A stretch of 64,000 nt of DNA. Source: Oligoflexia bacterium. Lineage in GTDB: Bacteria > Bdellovibrionota_G > JANQFH01. The DNA is taken from positions 248,001-312,000 of the forward strand of contig JANQFH010000056.1 of NCBI GenBank assembly GCA_028277945.1, written 5' to 3'. Under the pieces are notes generated by a model. That model worked only from the letters and a program-made list of their open reading frames with translations. It did not search any database and was not told where the DNA came from. The first letter of the stretch is position 1, and every line of letters starts with the position of its first letter. The translations under genes and the position numbers were made by a program. This document shows, one piece after another, positions 8,536 through 17,470 of the stretch.

Positions 8536-10104
8536 ATGCGTTCATCTTTGTTTTATATTCTAATTTCAGGAATTTTTGGCCTTGCCCTAGGAACGTTTGT
8601 CACGTTTTTGAGTCGCAAGTTACTCGGCAGAGCAAGATTGGCTGACGCGCGTAAAAGCGCCGCCGCGTTGATAGATGATGCTAAGCGTAAATCAGCCGAC
8701 GTCGTGCGTGATGCCAAAATGCAAGCCAAGGATCAACGCTATCGTATGCAACAAGAATTTGAGCGGGAGACTCGGCAGGGTCGCAAAGAACTGCAAAAAT
8801 TGGAAAAGCGTCTGCGGGACAAACAGGAAAAACTCGATCGAAAAATCGATTTCCTTGAGCGACGACAGAATGAACTCGAAGACAAGGAAAGCCAGATTCA
8901 CAAGTTACAAAATCGTCTGGAAAGTGGAAAAACAGAATACAATCAATTAATACAAGAAGTGCGCAAGGAACTAGAGAAAGTCTCCCACCTCACCGCTGAG
9001 GAGGCTAAGAACCGCCTTATAAAAAATGTCGAAGAGGACGCTCGTATGGAGGCGGCAAAGCGGATGCGGCAAATTGAAGAGGACGCTAAAGACACATCCG
9101 AGCGTAAAGCTAATTGGATTATCGGCAATGCTGTACAACGCCTAGCAAACCACCACGTCCAAGAGAAAACTGTTTCCGTAGTGCAGCTTCCGAGTGATGA
9201 TCTAAAAGGTCGCATTATTGGGCGCGAGGGTAGAAATATCCGCACTTTAGAGCAGCTTGTTGGTATCGATTTGATCGTCGATGACACTCCAGAAGCTGTC
9301 GTGATTAGCAGCTTTAATCCCCTGCGGCGTGAGATCGCCCGACTCAGTTTGGAGGAGCTAATCAGCGATGGCCGCATTCATCCGGCAAGAATTGAAGAAG
9401 TTGTCCACAAAGTTGAAAAGCAGCTGGACAAATATATGCGTGAACTTGGAGAGCAAGCTGTTTTCGATCTTGGCATTCAAAACATGCATCCCGAACTTCT
9501 CAAGCTTGTAGGCAAACTAAACTATCGTACAAGCTATGGGCAAAACCAGTACAAGCATGCCATCGAAGTGGCGTTTATCGCTGGTATGATTGCGGCAGAA
9601 TTTGGTGAAGACATTAAGATTGCTAAGCGAGGTGGACTCTTACATGATATTGGTAAAGTCATGGATCATGATGTTGAAGGCGGCCATGCGGTTATTGGTG
9701 CCGAGTTTGCCAGAAAACACGGTGAGGAAAAAAGAGTATGGCATGCAATAGGCGCACACCATGAAGACTATCCGATTGAAACGCTCATGGACATTATTGT
9801 TCAGGTTGCTGACGCCCTGTCGGGTGCACGGCCAGGGGCGCGACGAGAGGTTATAGAGACATATATAAAACGCCTTGACGACCTAGAAGGCATTTCACAG
9901 TCCTTCAAAGGCGTGGAGAAAGCTTATGCCATTCAGGCTGGTCGAGAAGTCCGTGTAGTTGTCGCCAATGAGTCTCTCTCGGACGAAGAAACCGTATTAC
10001 TCTCTCGAGACATTGCCAAGAAGATTGAACAAGAACTAACCTATCCCGGACAGATCAAAGTGACTGTAATCCGGGAAACTAGGGCTGTGGAATTCGCAAA
10101 ATGA
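8536..10104 (+). CDS. rny: Ribonuclease Y
   Basis: A 522-residue membrane-anchored endoribonuclease. An N-terminal transmembrane helix (ILISGIFGLALGTFVTFLS) is followed by a long charged coiled coil (about residues 30-200), a KH domain with GRIIGREGRNIRTLE, and an HD domain with the metal-binding pair in GGLLHDIGKV and later HHED. Length and order match Bacillus RNase Y. It overlaps the next gene by 4 bp (ATGA), forming a rny-ymdB pair that is common in bacteria. Confidence 0.95.
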   Translation: MRSSLFYILISGIFGLALGTFVTFLSRKLLGRARLADARKSAAALIDDAKRKSADVVRDAKMQAKDQRYRMQQEFERETRQGRKELQKLEKRLRDKQEKLDRKIDFLERRQNELEDKESQIHKLQNRLESGKTEYNQLIQEVRKELEKVSHLTAEEAKNRLIKNVEEDARMEAAKRMRQIEEDAKDTSERKANWIIGNAVQRLANHHVQEKTVSVVQLPSDDLKGRIIGREGRNIRTLEQLVGIDLIVDDTPEAVVISSFNPLRREIARLSLEELISDGRIHPARIEEVVHKVEKQLDKYMRELGEQAVFDLGIQNMHPELLKLVGKLNYRTSYGQNQYKHAIEVAFIAGMIAAEFGEDIKIAKRGGLLHDIGKVMDHDVEGGHAVIGAEFARKHGEEKRVWHAIGAHHEDYPIETLMDIIVQVADALSGARPGARREVIETYIKRLDDLEGISQSFKGVEKAYAIQAGREVRVVVANESLSDEETVLLSRDIAKKIEQELTYPGQIKVTVIRETRAVEFAK

Positions 10105-10898
10105 ACGTTCTCTTCATCGGTGATGTCTTTGGCCAGCCAGGACGAGACATATTATTACAGTATCTGCAATCCATTCAATCCCACTACAGTATAGATGCCA
10201 CGATCGTCAACGGTGAGAACGCGGCTGGTGGTTTTGGCATTACTCCGCAAATTGCTGAAGAGTTTTTTGCTTCTGGAGTAGACTTGATTACTTCTGGTAA
10301 TCATATTTGGAGACAAAAGGAGATCTCCGGGTATCTAGAACAAACCAACCGTCTCTTAAGACCCCATAATATGTATGCTGATTCTCCGGGAAGTGGGTAT
10401 GGTATCATAATTGACAACCTACCCAAACCGTTAGCAGTCATTAACTTGATTGGGCGTGTCTTCATGGATAACTCGGACTGTCCCTTTCGGGTTGCTGAAC
10501 AAATATTAGCGGACATTCGTAAGCAGACCAATCTGATTGTTGTCGATTTCCATGCCGAGGCAACAAGTGAGAAGAAAGCGCTTGGCTGGTTTCTTGACGG
10601 CAAGGTATCGGCGGTACTGGGGACTCATACCCATGTGCAGACCGCAGACGAACAGATACTTCCCCGCGGCACAGCTTTTATCTCGGATGTAGGTATGACC
10701 GGGCCACATGAGTCAGTAATTGGCGTCGATAAAGACGTCATTATAGAGAGATTTGTTACACAAATGCCTCTACGCTTCGTAGTAGCGTCAGGAAGCCCTC
10801 AGATCCATGGAGTTATTCTGGAAATAGATCAACAGAGTGGCCGGGCAAACTCTATAAAACGATTATCCATTCGTGATCTCGAGGACATTGGTGGCTAA
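10101..10898 (+). CDS. ymdB: YmdB-family metallophosphoesterase
   Basis: A 265-residue calcineurin-like phosphoesterase of the TIGR00282/YmdB family. Metal-binding motifs are visible in order: FIGDVFGQPGRD, NGENAAGGFGIT, TSGNHIW, DFHAEATSEK and LGTHTHVQTAD. Family members hydrolyse 2',3'-cyclic nucleotide monophosphates and in Bacillus associate with RNase Y; the overlap with rny here supports a shared RNA-turnover role. The start ATG overlaps the rny stop. Confidence 0.9.
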   Translation: MNVLFIGDVFGQPGRDILLQYLQSIQSHYSIDATIVNGENAAGGFGITPQIAEEFFASGVDLITSGNHIWRQKEISGYLEQTNRLLRPHNMYADSPGSGYGIIIDNLPKPLAVINLIGRVFMDNSDCPFRVAEQILADIRKQTNLIVVDFHAEATSEKKALGWFLDGKVSAVLGTHTHVQTADEQILPRGTAFISDVGMTGPHESVIGVDKDVIIERFVTQMPLRFVVASGSPQIHGVILEIDQQSGRANSIKRLSIRDLEDIGG

Positions 10899-10908
10899 GG
10901 AGAATTTG

Positions 10909-12462
10909 TTGAAGTCAAAGCTGAATCGATCCACTCGTAAAACATCTACAAAAAAATCTAAGGGCAGCCAAATTATTGTCAATGCAGAGCCTTGGGAAAC
11001 AAGAGTGGCTCTCATTGAAAATGGCAGAATCGCCGCGCTATCTGTAGAGCGTAGTGCGGAAAAGAGCTATGTGGGTAACGTCTACAAAGGCCGAGTTGTC
11101 CGTGTGCTCCCGGGTATGCAAGCGGCGTTTGTAGATATAGGTTTAGAACGCACAGCTTTTCTTTATGTCGCCGAGGTGCATGACGATTTCAACAACCTTT
11201 TTGCTGGTGACATCGACGATCTTGAAGATGAGGAAGCTGCCCTGAAATCTTCGAAATTCAAGAGCATGCAGATTCAAGACATGCTTAAGGAAGGACAAGA
11301 AGTTCTCGTACAAGTTGCCAAGGGACCCATAGGCACAAAAGGAGCACGGCTTACCTGTCACATCTCCCTGCCTGGCAGGTCTCTCGTGCTCATGCCAACC
11401 ATGGATCATATCGGTGTATCCCGGCGTATCGCTGATGAACAAGAACGCCGACGTCTCAGAGACATTATTGCCAAAGTCAAAGCAAAGGGCGAAGGCTTGA
11501 TTGTTCGAACAGCTGGTGATGGACAAAGTGCAAAAGCGATTCGAGACGATGTAAGATATTTGCATAAACTCTGGGCGGACATCCAAAAACGTGCGGATAG
11601 TGTTAAAGCTCCAGCACTTATTTATAGCGAACTCAGCCTTGCACTACGTGAAGTACGCGATCTCTCTGGACAAAATACGAAACAAATCTGCATCGATGAT
11701 GATCAGACCTATAAGAACGTCGTGGACTTTATGCGTGTGTTTGTGCCGCGTAAACGACATGTTGTTGAACGCTTCAAAGGCGACCAGCCGATCTTTGACG
11801 CTTTTGATCTTGAGACGCAAATTGCTAAAACTCTAGAAAAAAAGGTATGGCTTAGGTCAGGGGGTTATCTGATTGTCGAGCAGACCGAGGCATTGGCCGC
11901 AATAGATGTGAATACGGGCAGCTACGTTGGCGAAAAGAGTTTAGACGAGACTATTCTAAAAACCAACCTTGAGGCGGTAGAGGAGATTGTCTACCAGATC
12001 CGTTTCCGCAATATTGGTGGTATTATCATTATTGATTTTATCGACATGGACAGAGCCTCGCACCGAGAGAAGGTCTATAAGGCGCTGGAAGAGGCCTTGA
12101 AAGCAGATAAGGCGCGCTCAAGGATTAGCAAGATCACCAGCCTTGGCCTGGTGGAAATGACACGTAAACGAACCGAGGAAAATCTCGGCATGGCTATGAC
12201 CGAACGCTGTGGCTACTGCAATGGCAAGGGTCGAATAAAGAGCAAAACCAGCATATGTTACGAACTCTATCGTGCTATACAACGCGAGACTCTGTCCATT
12301 AAAGAGGACAAAATATTTATCAACACCCACCCTGATATTGCCAGACTGCTTACTAAAGATGAAAAGAACAACTTGAAGACTCTTGAAACACGTATAGAGA
12401 AGAGAATCATCATAAGAAAAAACCAAAATTTACATATCGAGGACTTTGAAATCCACGCTTAA
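10909..12462 (+). CDS. rng: Ribonuclease E/G family protein
   Basis: About 517 residues. An N-terminal S1 domain (YVGNVYKGRVVRVLPGMQAA) precedes the RNase E/G catalytic core: GARLTCHISLPGRSLVLMP, the two metal-binding aspartates in AIDVNTGSYVG and IIIDFIDM, and a Zn-link CGYC near the end. There is no RNase E-type C-terminal scaffold, so RNase G-like is the better label. A TTG at 10909 lies 6 nt after AAGGAG and is the likely start; a GTG at 10873 would overlap ymdB. Together with RNase Y and YmdB it forms an RNA-processing cluster. Having both RNase Y and an E/G enzyme is notable. Confidence 0.9.
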   Translation: MKSKLNRSTRKTSTKKSKGSQIIVNAEPWETRVALIENGRIAALSVERSAEKSYVGNVYKGRVVRVLPGMQAAFVDIGLERTAFLYVAEVHDDFNNLFAGDIDDLEDEEAALKSSKFKSMQIQDMLKEGQEVLVQVAKGPIGTKGARLTCHISLPGRSLVLMPTMDHIGVSRRIADEQERRRLRDIIAKVKAKGEGLIVRTAGDGQSAKAIRDDVRYLHKLWADIQKRADSVKAPALIYSELSLALREVRDLSGQNTKQICIDDDQTYKNVVDFMRVFVPRKRHVVERFKGDQPIFDAFDLETQIAKTLEKKVWLRSGGYLIVEQTEALAAIDVNTGSYVGEKSLDETILKTNLEAVEEIVYQIRFRNIGGIIIIDFIDMDRASHREKVYKALEEALKADKARSRISKITSLGLVEMTRKRTEENLGMAMTERCGYCNGKGRIKSKTSICYELYRAIQRETLSIKEDKIFINTHPDIARLLTKDEKNNLKTLETRIEKRIIIRKNQNLHIEDFEIHA

Positions 12463-12481
12463 GTCATTTACGGAGGGGCTT

Positions 12482-12826
12482 ATGGACAGCTGTCTCTTTT
12501 GCAAAATCATTCAGAGAGCCATTCCTGCAGATATTGTCTATGAGGACAATGCGACACTCGCGTTCAAAGACATTCGGCCACAGGCCCCACATCATTACCT
12601 TATTATTCCCAAGGCGCATCTAAAGAGTCTTAACGACATTTCCGCAGATAATCGAGCGGGTGTGGCACAGCTACTGGAAGTTGCGGCAAGAGTTGCTAGT
12701 GAGCAGGGCATCGCTGAAACCGGCTATCGTTGTGTCGTCAACAATGGTCGCCACGCCGGCCAAGAGGTTGACCACCTTCACCTCCACCTTCTCGCCGGCC
12801 GCCCCCTCACCTGGCCCCCCGGCTAG
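12482..12826 (+). CDS. HIT family nucleotide-binding protein
   Basis: A 114-residue histidine triad protein. It begins CLFCKIIQRAIPADIVYED, continues with AFKDIRPQAPHHYLIIPK, and ends with the triad HLHLHLLAGR and the tail PLTWPPG, which is typical of the HinT branch (purine nucleoside phosphoramidases). The ATG at 12482 follows a GGAGG Shine-Dalgarno. The TAG stop coincides with the first base of a GGGACGGAGGT repeat. A terminator-like hairpin follows at 12878. Confidence 0.92.
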   Translation: MDSCLFCKIIQRAIPADIVYEDNATLAFKDIRPQAPHHYLIIPKAHLKSLNDISADNRAGVAQLLEVAARVASEQGIAETGYRCVVNNGRHAGQEVDHLHLHLLAGRPLTWPPG

Positions 12827-12836
12827 GGACGGAGGT
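12826..12836 (+). repeat. GGGACGGAGGT motif, copy 1 (left flank of transposase gene)
   Basis: One of six copies of this 11-mer in the window. It begins at the last base of the HIT gene stop codon and faces the inverted copy at 13920, with the Y1 transposase gene between them. I infer a REP-like element. Confidence 0.65.
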
Positions 12837-12877
12837 TAAATGCAATAAAAATAACAGGAAAGCTGGCTATTAGAAAA

Positions 12878-12902
12878 ATTCCTGCTTCACAGGAATGCTT
12901 TT
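12878..12902 (+). terminator. Intrinsic terminator after the RNase/HIT operon
   Basis: A perfect 7-bp stem ATTCCTG/CAGGAAT with a CTTCA loop is followed by GCTTTT. It lies 50 bp past the HIT stop and before the convergent transposase gene. Confidence 0.55.
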
Positions 12903-13100
12903 AGACAAAGCGAGTAATCGAAAAATGCACCTGAGCAATACTCACTCGTGAAAAAGATCACACAGTGTGAAAAGTTCGTAAAAAGACAGAAAGTTAACGT
13001 TTTTATCGACGAGCAATCTGTTAACTATGCATGAGAATACTATAGCTGTATCAAAATGATCCCTGAAGTTTATTTTAAATCTTTAAATCATTTACTTCGT

Positions 13101-13793
13101 TCAAGCGAACTTTGGTGGGGAGTGGCACTGAGCTGGTATTTTAATACGGTCATACAAAGGCAACATCCATAGCGTTGGACCAAAAAAAGGTCTTTCGAAA
13201 TCCCTTGATTTCATTAGCCCGCTCTGTCTTAGATAGAAGTCGAACAACTTACGATACTTCCTCTGACGATCCACCATATTCCTACCTAAATTAAGATACC
13301 ATGCGGGAAGTGCAACACAGTTCATCCAGGATTCACGTTTACCAAACGCATAGAGCTTATGGGTTGACCATCGGTAATTATTGGCATTGCGAACAATCTT
13401 TGCTCGAACTGGGTTTGCATGGATGTAAAAAACGACTCGCATCGCATGGCCGTCATCTCCGATAAGACAGGTTTTTGGACGATCCCGAGCTACTTTTCCA
13501 CTACGTTTATGCTTTTTATTGAAGAACTGGCCATATGCACCATGATGTTGACGCATCTGATTGGAAAAGAGTTTGACATCTTCGATGTAAAGCACCTCAT
13601 GAGCATGGTTGGACATGAGCGTAACCGCCTCAACACGATTTCCGGATGGATTGACAAAATTTTCAGCCATTAGATGCATGTACATCTTCTTTTCATCCGG
13701 ACTCTTGATATTCCATTCGCGATTATGGCTACGCCAAATCTTATGAACTGCAAAACCGGGCAAAACGATAAGAGATCTTGGGATTCGAGGCAT
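13101..13793 (-). CDS. REP-associated tyrosine transposase (Y1_Tnp, RAYT)
   Basis: About 230 residues from an ATG at 13793, where the typical MPRIPRSL opening begins; an upstream ATG adds a 25-residue tail unlike the family. The HUH motif appears as SNHAHEV, followed by the conserved block ending FFNKKHKRSGKVARDRPKT, then YIHANPVRAKIV and YRWSTHKLYAFG. These are hallmarks of single-strand DNA transposases linked to REP palindromes. The gene lies between inverted GGGACGGAGGT motifs at 12826 and 13920, which probably mark the mobile unit. The local sequence is more AT-rich than its neighbours. Confidence 0.85.
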   Translation of the reverse strand: MPRIPRSLIVLPGFAVHKIWRSHNREWNIKSPDEKKMYMHLMAENFVNPSGNRVEAVTLMSNHAHEVLYIEDVKLFSNQMRQHHGAYGQFFNKKHKRSGKVARDRPKTCLIGDDGHAMRVVFYIHANPVRAKIVRNANNYRWSTHKLYAFGKRESWMNCVALPAWYLNLGRNMVDRQRKYRKLFDFYLRQSGLMKSRDFERPFFGPTLWMLPLYDRIKIPAQCHSPPKFA

Positions 13794-13919
13794 AGAGACT
13801 TTAATATCAAAAACGATGCCAGTTTCTATCTCACTGTTTTTACTCACATCAACTTCAAAAGTTTGCACGTGAACACATTTTATAGGTCTTATTTCCGCAC
13901 CCTAAAGGTTCATAAAGTG

Positions 13920-13930
13920 ACCTCCGTCCC
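13920..13930 (-). repeat. GGGACGGAGGT motif, copy 2 (right flank of transposase gene)
   Basis: An exact reverse complement of the motif, 127 bp upstream of the transposase start. It pairs with copy 1 as an inverted repeat. Confidence 0.65.
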
Positions 13931-13983
13931 TATATAAACTGTTATGTAAAAGTGCGCTATTTCAGGGGGTTGGGTCGAAAGAC

Positions 13984-14013
13984 TTGACCCCTATGATTTC
14001 AACGTGATACATA
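13984..14013 (+). promoter_or_regulatory. Candidate sigma-70 promoter for the kinase-activator pair
   Basis: TTGACC (13984-13989), an 18-bp spacer and TACATA (14008-14013) lie 61 bp before the kinase start. The -35 overlaps the right arm of a GGGTC...GACCC inverted repeat at 13973-13990, which could be an operator. Confidence 0.4.
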
Positions 14014-14074
14014 TCGTAGGCGCAGTTCTCGGGGGGACTTCAAAAACATCGTCAACAGTCAAGTTGCGGTTGAT

Positions 14075-15559
14075 ATGCAGCAAAACGTTGCCAGAACCGA
14101 CACCATTCAGAGATTTTTCCAGCAGAACTATCTCGCTGCGCTGCCAAAAAATCTACCCACCGCACTCATTACGCTTGATAAGCAGTTAAGAGTGCAGTTC
14201 GTCAACCAACAAGCTGCGGCGCTGTTTCAATACCCTGCAAGCGAGCTACAACGAATAGATCTTCGCCGTCTTTTTCACTCAGATGAGTGGAATTTTTTAG
14301 GTCTTTGTAACCAGCAAGTCTTACGCTATGGCGCGAAAGCAGTACCTCAAGGCATACGTGTTGAGGGAAAAAACAAAAGCAACGATGCCATCATCGTAAG
14401 ACTTTACTTCAATGTATTACCAGAAAGCAGACAGGCTATCTGGAGCATCATCTTAATTCGTAATACTCTGCCTCATTTAGATCACAGCGTAAGGCGAAAA
14501 TATTCCACGCGTCCTGCTCCAGACAGTGCTATCGATGCCACAATCATTCTAACTGCCGATGATAAAATTCAATCCCTAAGTCGAGGAGCCTGTATGCTAT
14601 TTGGCTTCACTCCGGCTGCGATGATTGGACAACCGTTTACTAAATTGCTTCCGCAAGATCTACCGACGCGAAAAACGGTTCTAAAAGAGCTTTTTCTGCA
14701 CGATGTGCAACGACAAGTAAACTCCTGTCTTGCAGACTTGATAGGTAAGGGCGACCGTCGGCTCACTACAGACTGTTATTCTACAGCACTCAAAGATCAA
14801 AGGGGTAATAGGCTAGGCACGGCAGTAACCTTCTACGATAATACTGGATGGAGAAAAATCGAGCATAAGATTATTCATAATGAGCGCATTCTTGCCCTCG
14901 GGCAACTCTCAACAAGTTTGGCACATGAGATTAAAAATCCATTGCACTCGATGGTTATCAATATGGAGATACTACGGAGTCGAATTCACAAAGATGCACC
15001 ACAAGCTTATGACAAGCTTGAAAAGTATTTAAACATCTTGTCTTCTGAGGTTACGCGCTTGGATAGCGTCGTTCGTGGCTTACTTGACTTTGCAAAACCC
15101 ATGCAGGGACATTTTAAGCCAATCCGCATCAATGAAGTGTTTATGAATATCATGGAGCTTATTTATCCACAAGCCAAAAAACAGGGAGTTCAGATTGTTG
15201 CTAAGTTACCATCTGATTTACCAAACGTACGTGCTGAAGAATCACAACTAAAACAAATCTTCCTTAATCTGACGCTAAACGCACTGCAGGCCATGCCTAA
15301 AGGTGGCAAACTCACTGTACGTACTAAAAGGTTGCGTAGTGGTCGAGTTCGTTTTTCAATTACAGACACTGGGCAAGGCATCGCAAGACAGCATATGCCG
15401 CAAATTTTTAACCTATACTTTTCGACACGAGAGCGCGGTACCGGTTTAGGATTGCCCATGGTTTTACGCCTTGTAGAAAACCAGGGTGGGGCGATCCGCG
15501 TACGTAGCACGCTAAAACGTGGCAGTCACTTTTCTATTACCTTCCCGAGCGCAAGCTAA
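14075..15559 (+). CDS. PAS-domain sensor histidine kinase (NtrB-like)
   Basis: A 494-residue cytoplasmic kinase with no membrane segment. Two PAS domains lie at about residues 15-130 (LITLDKQLRVQFVNQQAAAL) and 155-270 (IILTADDKIQSLSRGACMLF). They are followed by the phosphoacceptor helix ALGQLSTSLAHEIKNPLHSM near 275 and an ATPase domain with an N box (LNLTLNALQAMP), DTGQGIA and GTGLGLPM. It would phosphorylate the NtrC-type regulator encoded next, whose start overlaps this stop as TAATG. The signal is unknown. Confidence 0.92.
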   Translation: MQQNVARTDTIQRFFQQNYLAALPKNLPTALITLDKQLRVQFVNQQAAALFQYPASELQRIDLRRLFHSDEWNFLGLCNQQVLRYGAKAVPQGIRVEGKNKSNDAIIVRLYFNVLPESRQAIWSIILIRNTLPHLDHSVRRKYSTRPAPDSAIDATIILTADDKIQSLSRGACMLFGFTPAAMIGQPFTKLLPQDLPTRKTVLKELFLHDVQRQVNSCLADLIGKGDRRLTTDCYSTALKDQRGNRLGTAVTFYDNTGWRKIEHKIIHNERILALGQLSTSLAHEIKNPLHSMVINMEILRSRIHKDAPQAYDKLEKYLNILSSEVTRLDSVVRGLLDFAKPMQGHFKPIRINEVFMNIMELIYPQAKKQGVQIVAKLPSDLPNVRAEESQLKQIFLNLTLNALQAMPKGGKLTVRTKRLRSGRVRFSITDTGQGIARQHMPQIFNLYFSTRERGTGLGLPMVLRLVENQGGAIRVRSTLKRGSHFSITFPSAS

Positions 15560-16950
15560 TGATTAACACGGAAGTCATAACCACGGCAGCATCGAAAACC
15601 AAAAGGGTGCTTATTATCGATGATGAACGGAGTGCCCGAGAGGGATTAAGTGAACTCGTCCAGTCCTGGGGCTACACCACAACAACGGCCAAAGATGGGC
15701 AGGAAGCAATTGAAATTATTAACTCTTTTCATCCGGATCTCATCATCTGCGATCTCGTTATGCCAAAGATGGACGGCATAACTATGCTAAAGAAGATACG
15801 GCAACACAGCGACGCCATGGCCATCATTCTCACCGCTCAGGGAAGCATTGATAGTGCTGTCGAAGCGATCAAGGAAGGAGCCTGCGATTATCTCACCAAA
15901 CCTATTGACATTATTCGATTACAAAATCTCCTCGGACAGCTCAGCGAGAAGTCTGACATTGTCGATGAAATCAAGCGACTGCGTCGCGAATTGCGAGAAT
16001 TTGGCAAATTCGGCTCTCTAATAGGAAAGAGTGAGCTTATGAAGGAGCTCTTTAGACAGATTGAAATTGCCGCGCCGACCGGTGCGTCCGTACTCATCAA
16101 TGGCGAGAGCGGTACGGGAAAAGAACTCGTGGCACGGGCCATTCACGATATGAGCCCACGTCGGGCAGGCTCCTTTATTGCTATTAATTGTTCAGCTATT
16201 CCTCCTTTTCTACTCGAAAGCGAAATCTTCGGATATGACAAGGGCGCCTTTACTGGAGCAAACCGTACTAAAGAGGGCTGCTACGAACTAGCGCATAACG
16301 GCACCCTTTTTCTCGATGAAATCTCTGAGATGGCTACAGAATTACAAAGCAAGCTATTACGTGTGCTTGAGGATGGTACGTTTCGCCGTATCGGTGGCAA
16401 ACAAGAACTAAGAGCCGATGTACGCCTAGTCGCTGCTTCAAATACGCCGTTTAAAAAAGCGCTCGCCAAGGGTAAGTTGCGAGAAGATCTCTATTATCGA
16501 CTCAATGTCTTTTGTCTCGAATTACCGTCGCTACAAGATAGACCTGAAGACATCCCGCTGCTTGTGCAGTACTTTATCAACGAATTTAACCGAGAAAACA
16601 GTAAAAGTGTCCGTGGTGCGGACGCCCAGACTCTACAGTGTCTACAAAGTCATATCTGGCCGGGAAACGTACGAGAGCTGCGTAACATCATTGAACGTGC
16701 CGTGATTGTCGCAAAGCAGGACCTGCTAACCATGGATGACATGCCAACTCCCATCAAAGTCGGCACAACCCATACAACCAAGGCCGCGGCCGGACCACAC
16801 CTGCGCGTTGCCATAGGATCTCCATTAAAGGAAGTCGAGAACCGACTCATTCAAAAGACCCTGGAACTGACCCGCGGCAACAAAACTGCTGCGGCGCGTA
16901 AATTAGGCATCACCGTAAAGACCCTGCACAATAAACTCGCTCGCTTATAA
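15559..16950 (+). CDS. Sigma-54-dependent response regulator (NtrC family)
   Basis: A 463-residue activator with all three domains. The receiver (residues 14-125) has the DDE start and the phosphorylation-site segment IICDLVMPKMDG. The AAA+ domain has GESGTGKE (Walker A), GAFTGA (the loop that contacts sigma-54) and GTLFLDEISEM (Walker B). A C-terminal Fis-type HTH has TAAARKLGITVKTL. It opens sigma-54 promoters using ATP. A near-consensus -24/-12 element lies 195 bp after its stop, making the downstream surface-protein gene its likely target. Confidence 0.95.
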   Translation: MINTEVITTAASKTKRVLIIDDERSAREGLSELVQSWGYTTTTAKDGQEAIEIINSFHPDLIICDLVMPKMDGITMLKKIRQHSDAMAIILTAQGSIDSAVEAIKEGACDYLTKPIDIIRLQNLLGQLSEKSDIVDEIKRLRRELREFGKFGSLIGKSELMKELFRQIEIAAPTGASVLINGESGTGKELVARAIHDMSPRRAGSFIAINCSAIPPFLLESEIFGYDKGAFTGANRTKEGCYELAHNGTLFLDEISEMATELQSKLLRVLEDGTFRRIGGKQELRADVRLVAASNTPFKKALAKGKLREDLYYRLNVFCLELPSLQDRPEDIPLLVQYFINEFNRENSKSVRGADAQTLQCLQSHIWPGNVRELRNIIERAVIVAKQDLLTMDDMPTPIKVGTTHTTKAAAGPHLRVAIGSPLKEVENRLIQKTLELTRGNKTAAARKLGITVKTLHNKLARL

Positions 16951-17145
16951 CAAAGCGGGTAATTTTTACACTGTTCGAAGAGTTCGATTTTCTAAATAAC
17001 CCCTGAAAATAAAAAAATTTTCAACTTTAAGGCACCATGACTCAGAAATGGGCCACACTAAAGCGAGCAAAAATTACGCGATGTCAACTTAGACAAAATA
17101 ACCAGTAAATCTTTAATTGCTTGATTTTAATAATAGACCTCATTC
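16951..17145 (+). other. AT-rich upstream region of the sigma-54 promoter
   Basis: No gene is supported here. The stretch is AT-rich and would be where NtrC-type enhancer sites sit. The imperfect dyad GGCACCAT/ATGGGCC (about 17031-17054) is the best candidate and is weak. No terminator with a T-tract was found for the kinase-activator operon. Confidence 0.3.
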
Positions 17146-17161
17146 TGGCACAACCTATGCA
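17146..17161 (+). promoter_or_regulatory. Sigma-54 (-24/-12) promoter
   Basis: TGGCACAACCTATGCA matches the consensus TGGCAC-N5-TTGCA at every defined position except one T in the -12 element. GG-to-GC spacing is the required 10 bp. It points towards the 1509-residue surface protein, with transcription expected to start near 17173, about 300 nt before the ATG. The NtrC-type gene just upstream strengthens the call. Confidence 0.75.
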
Positions 17162-17172
17162 AGTGGCGCTAC

Positions 17173-17470
17173 TGTTCAGCGAGGTTTAACGAGCGAGGGG
17201 GCTTCAAAACAATTTGATGGTATGGGATCGATGCTTGGCTGTGATCCATGAAACTGGCACTACCTCATTTCCCCCTACGATATTTGCCAGCGATCTAGCC
17301 AACACTTCTGGAAGTCCCCCAAGTCCGGGAGTGCTTTAGGCGCAGGCCGCTTAATGGACAAACATCGATCCCTGCCATTTGCCCATTCCCAAGACACATA
17401 GTCAACATCCTGCAAAACCGTTATAATTTTCTAAGAGCAGATTTTTCTTAGCAAATCCTCAACAGGAACG
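17173..17470 (+). ncRNA. Structured leader or sRNA downstream of the sigma-54 promoter (candidate)
   Basis: About 300 nt with no ORF. GGGGGCTTC (17197-17205) can pair with GAAGTCCCCC (17311-17320). Inside lie two hairpins: ATGGGATC/GATCCAT (17222-17229 with 17243-17249) and CTGGCA/TGCCAG (17254-17259 with 17285-17290), the latter displaying a 25-nt pyrimidine-rich loop. Together these make a three-way junction. GTCC/GGAC (17323-17359) could add a fourth stem. It resembles no riboswitch class that I recognise; I could not fold it computationally. It could be a 5' UTR regulator or a separate sRNA. Confidence 0.4.

Larger units (their letters stand above)
12826..13930. mobile_element. RAYT gene unit bounded by inverted GGGACGGAGGT motifs
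   Basis: A roughly 1.1-kb segment containing the Y1 transposase gene. It runs from GGGACGGAGGT at 12826-12836 to its exact reverse complement at 13920-13930. The ends are inferred from the motif; no target duplication was identified. The same motif occurs at 24034, 24091, 44536 and 45306 without a transposase, as expected for non-autonomous REP-like copies. Confidence 0.5.

Noticed and set aside
13794-13868. Upstream extension of the transposase ORF.
   Set aside because: Family members begin near MPRI; the extra residues look random.
16972-17100. Terminator after the NtrC-type gene.
   Set aside because: AT-rich, but no GC stem followed by a T-tract could be found.
17197-17320. c-di-GMP (GEMM-I) or cobalamin riboswitch in the surface-protein leader.
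   Set aside because: The layout is a three-way junction, but the conserved GEMM core words (including the GNRA loop and its receptor) and the B12 box are absent.
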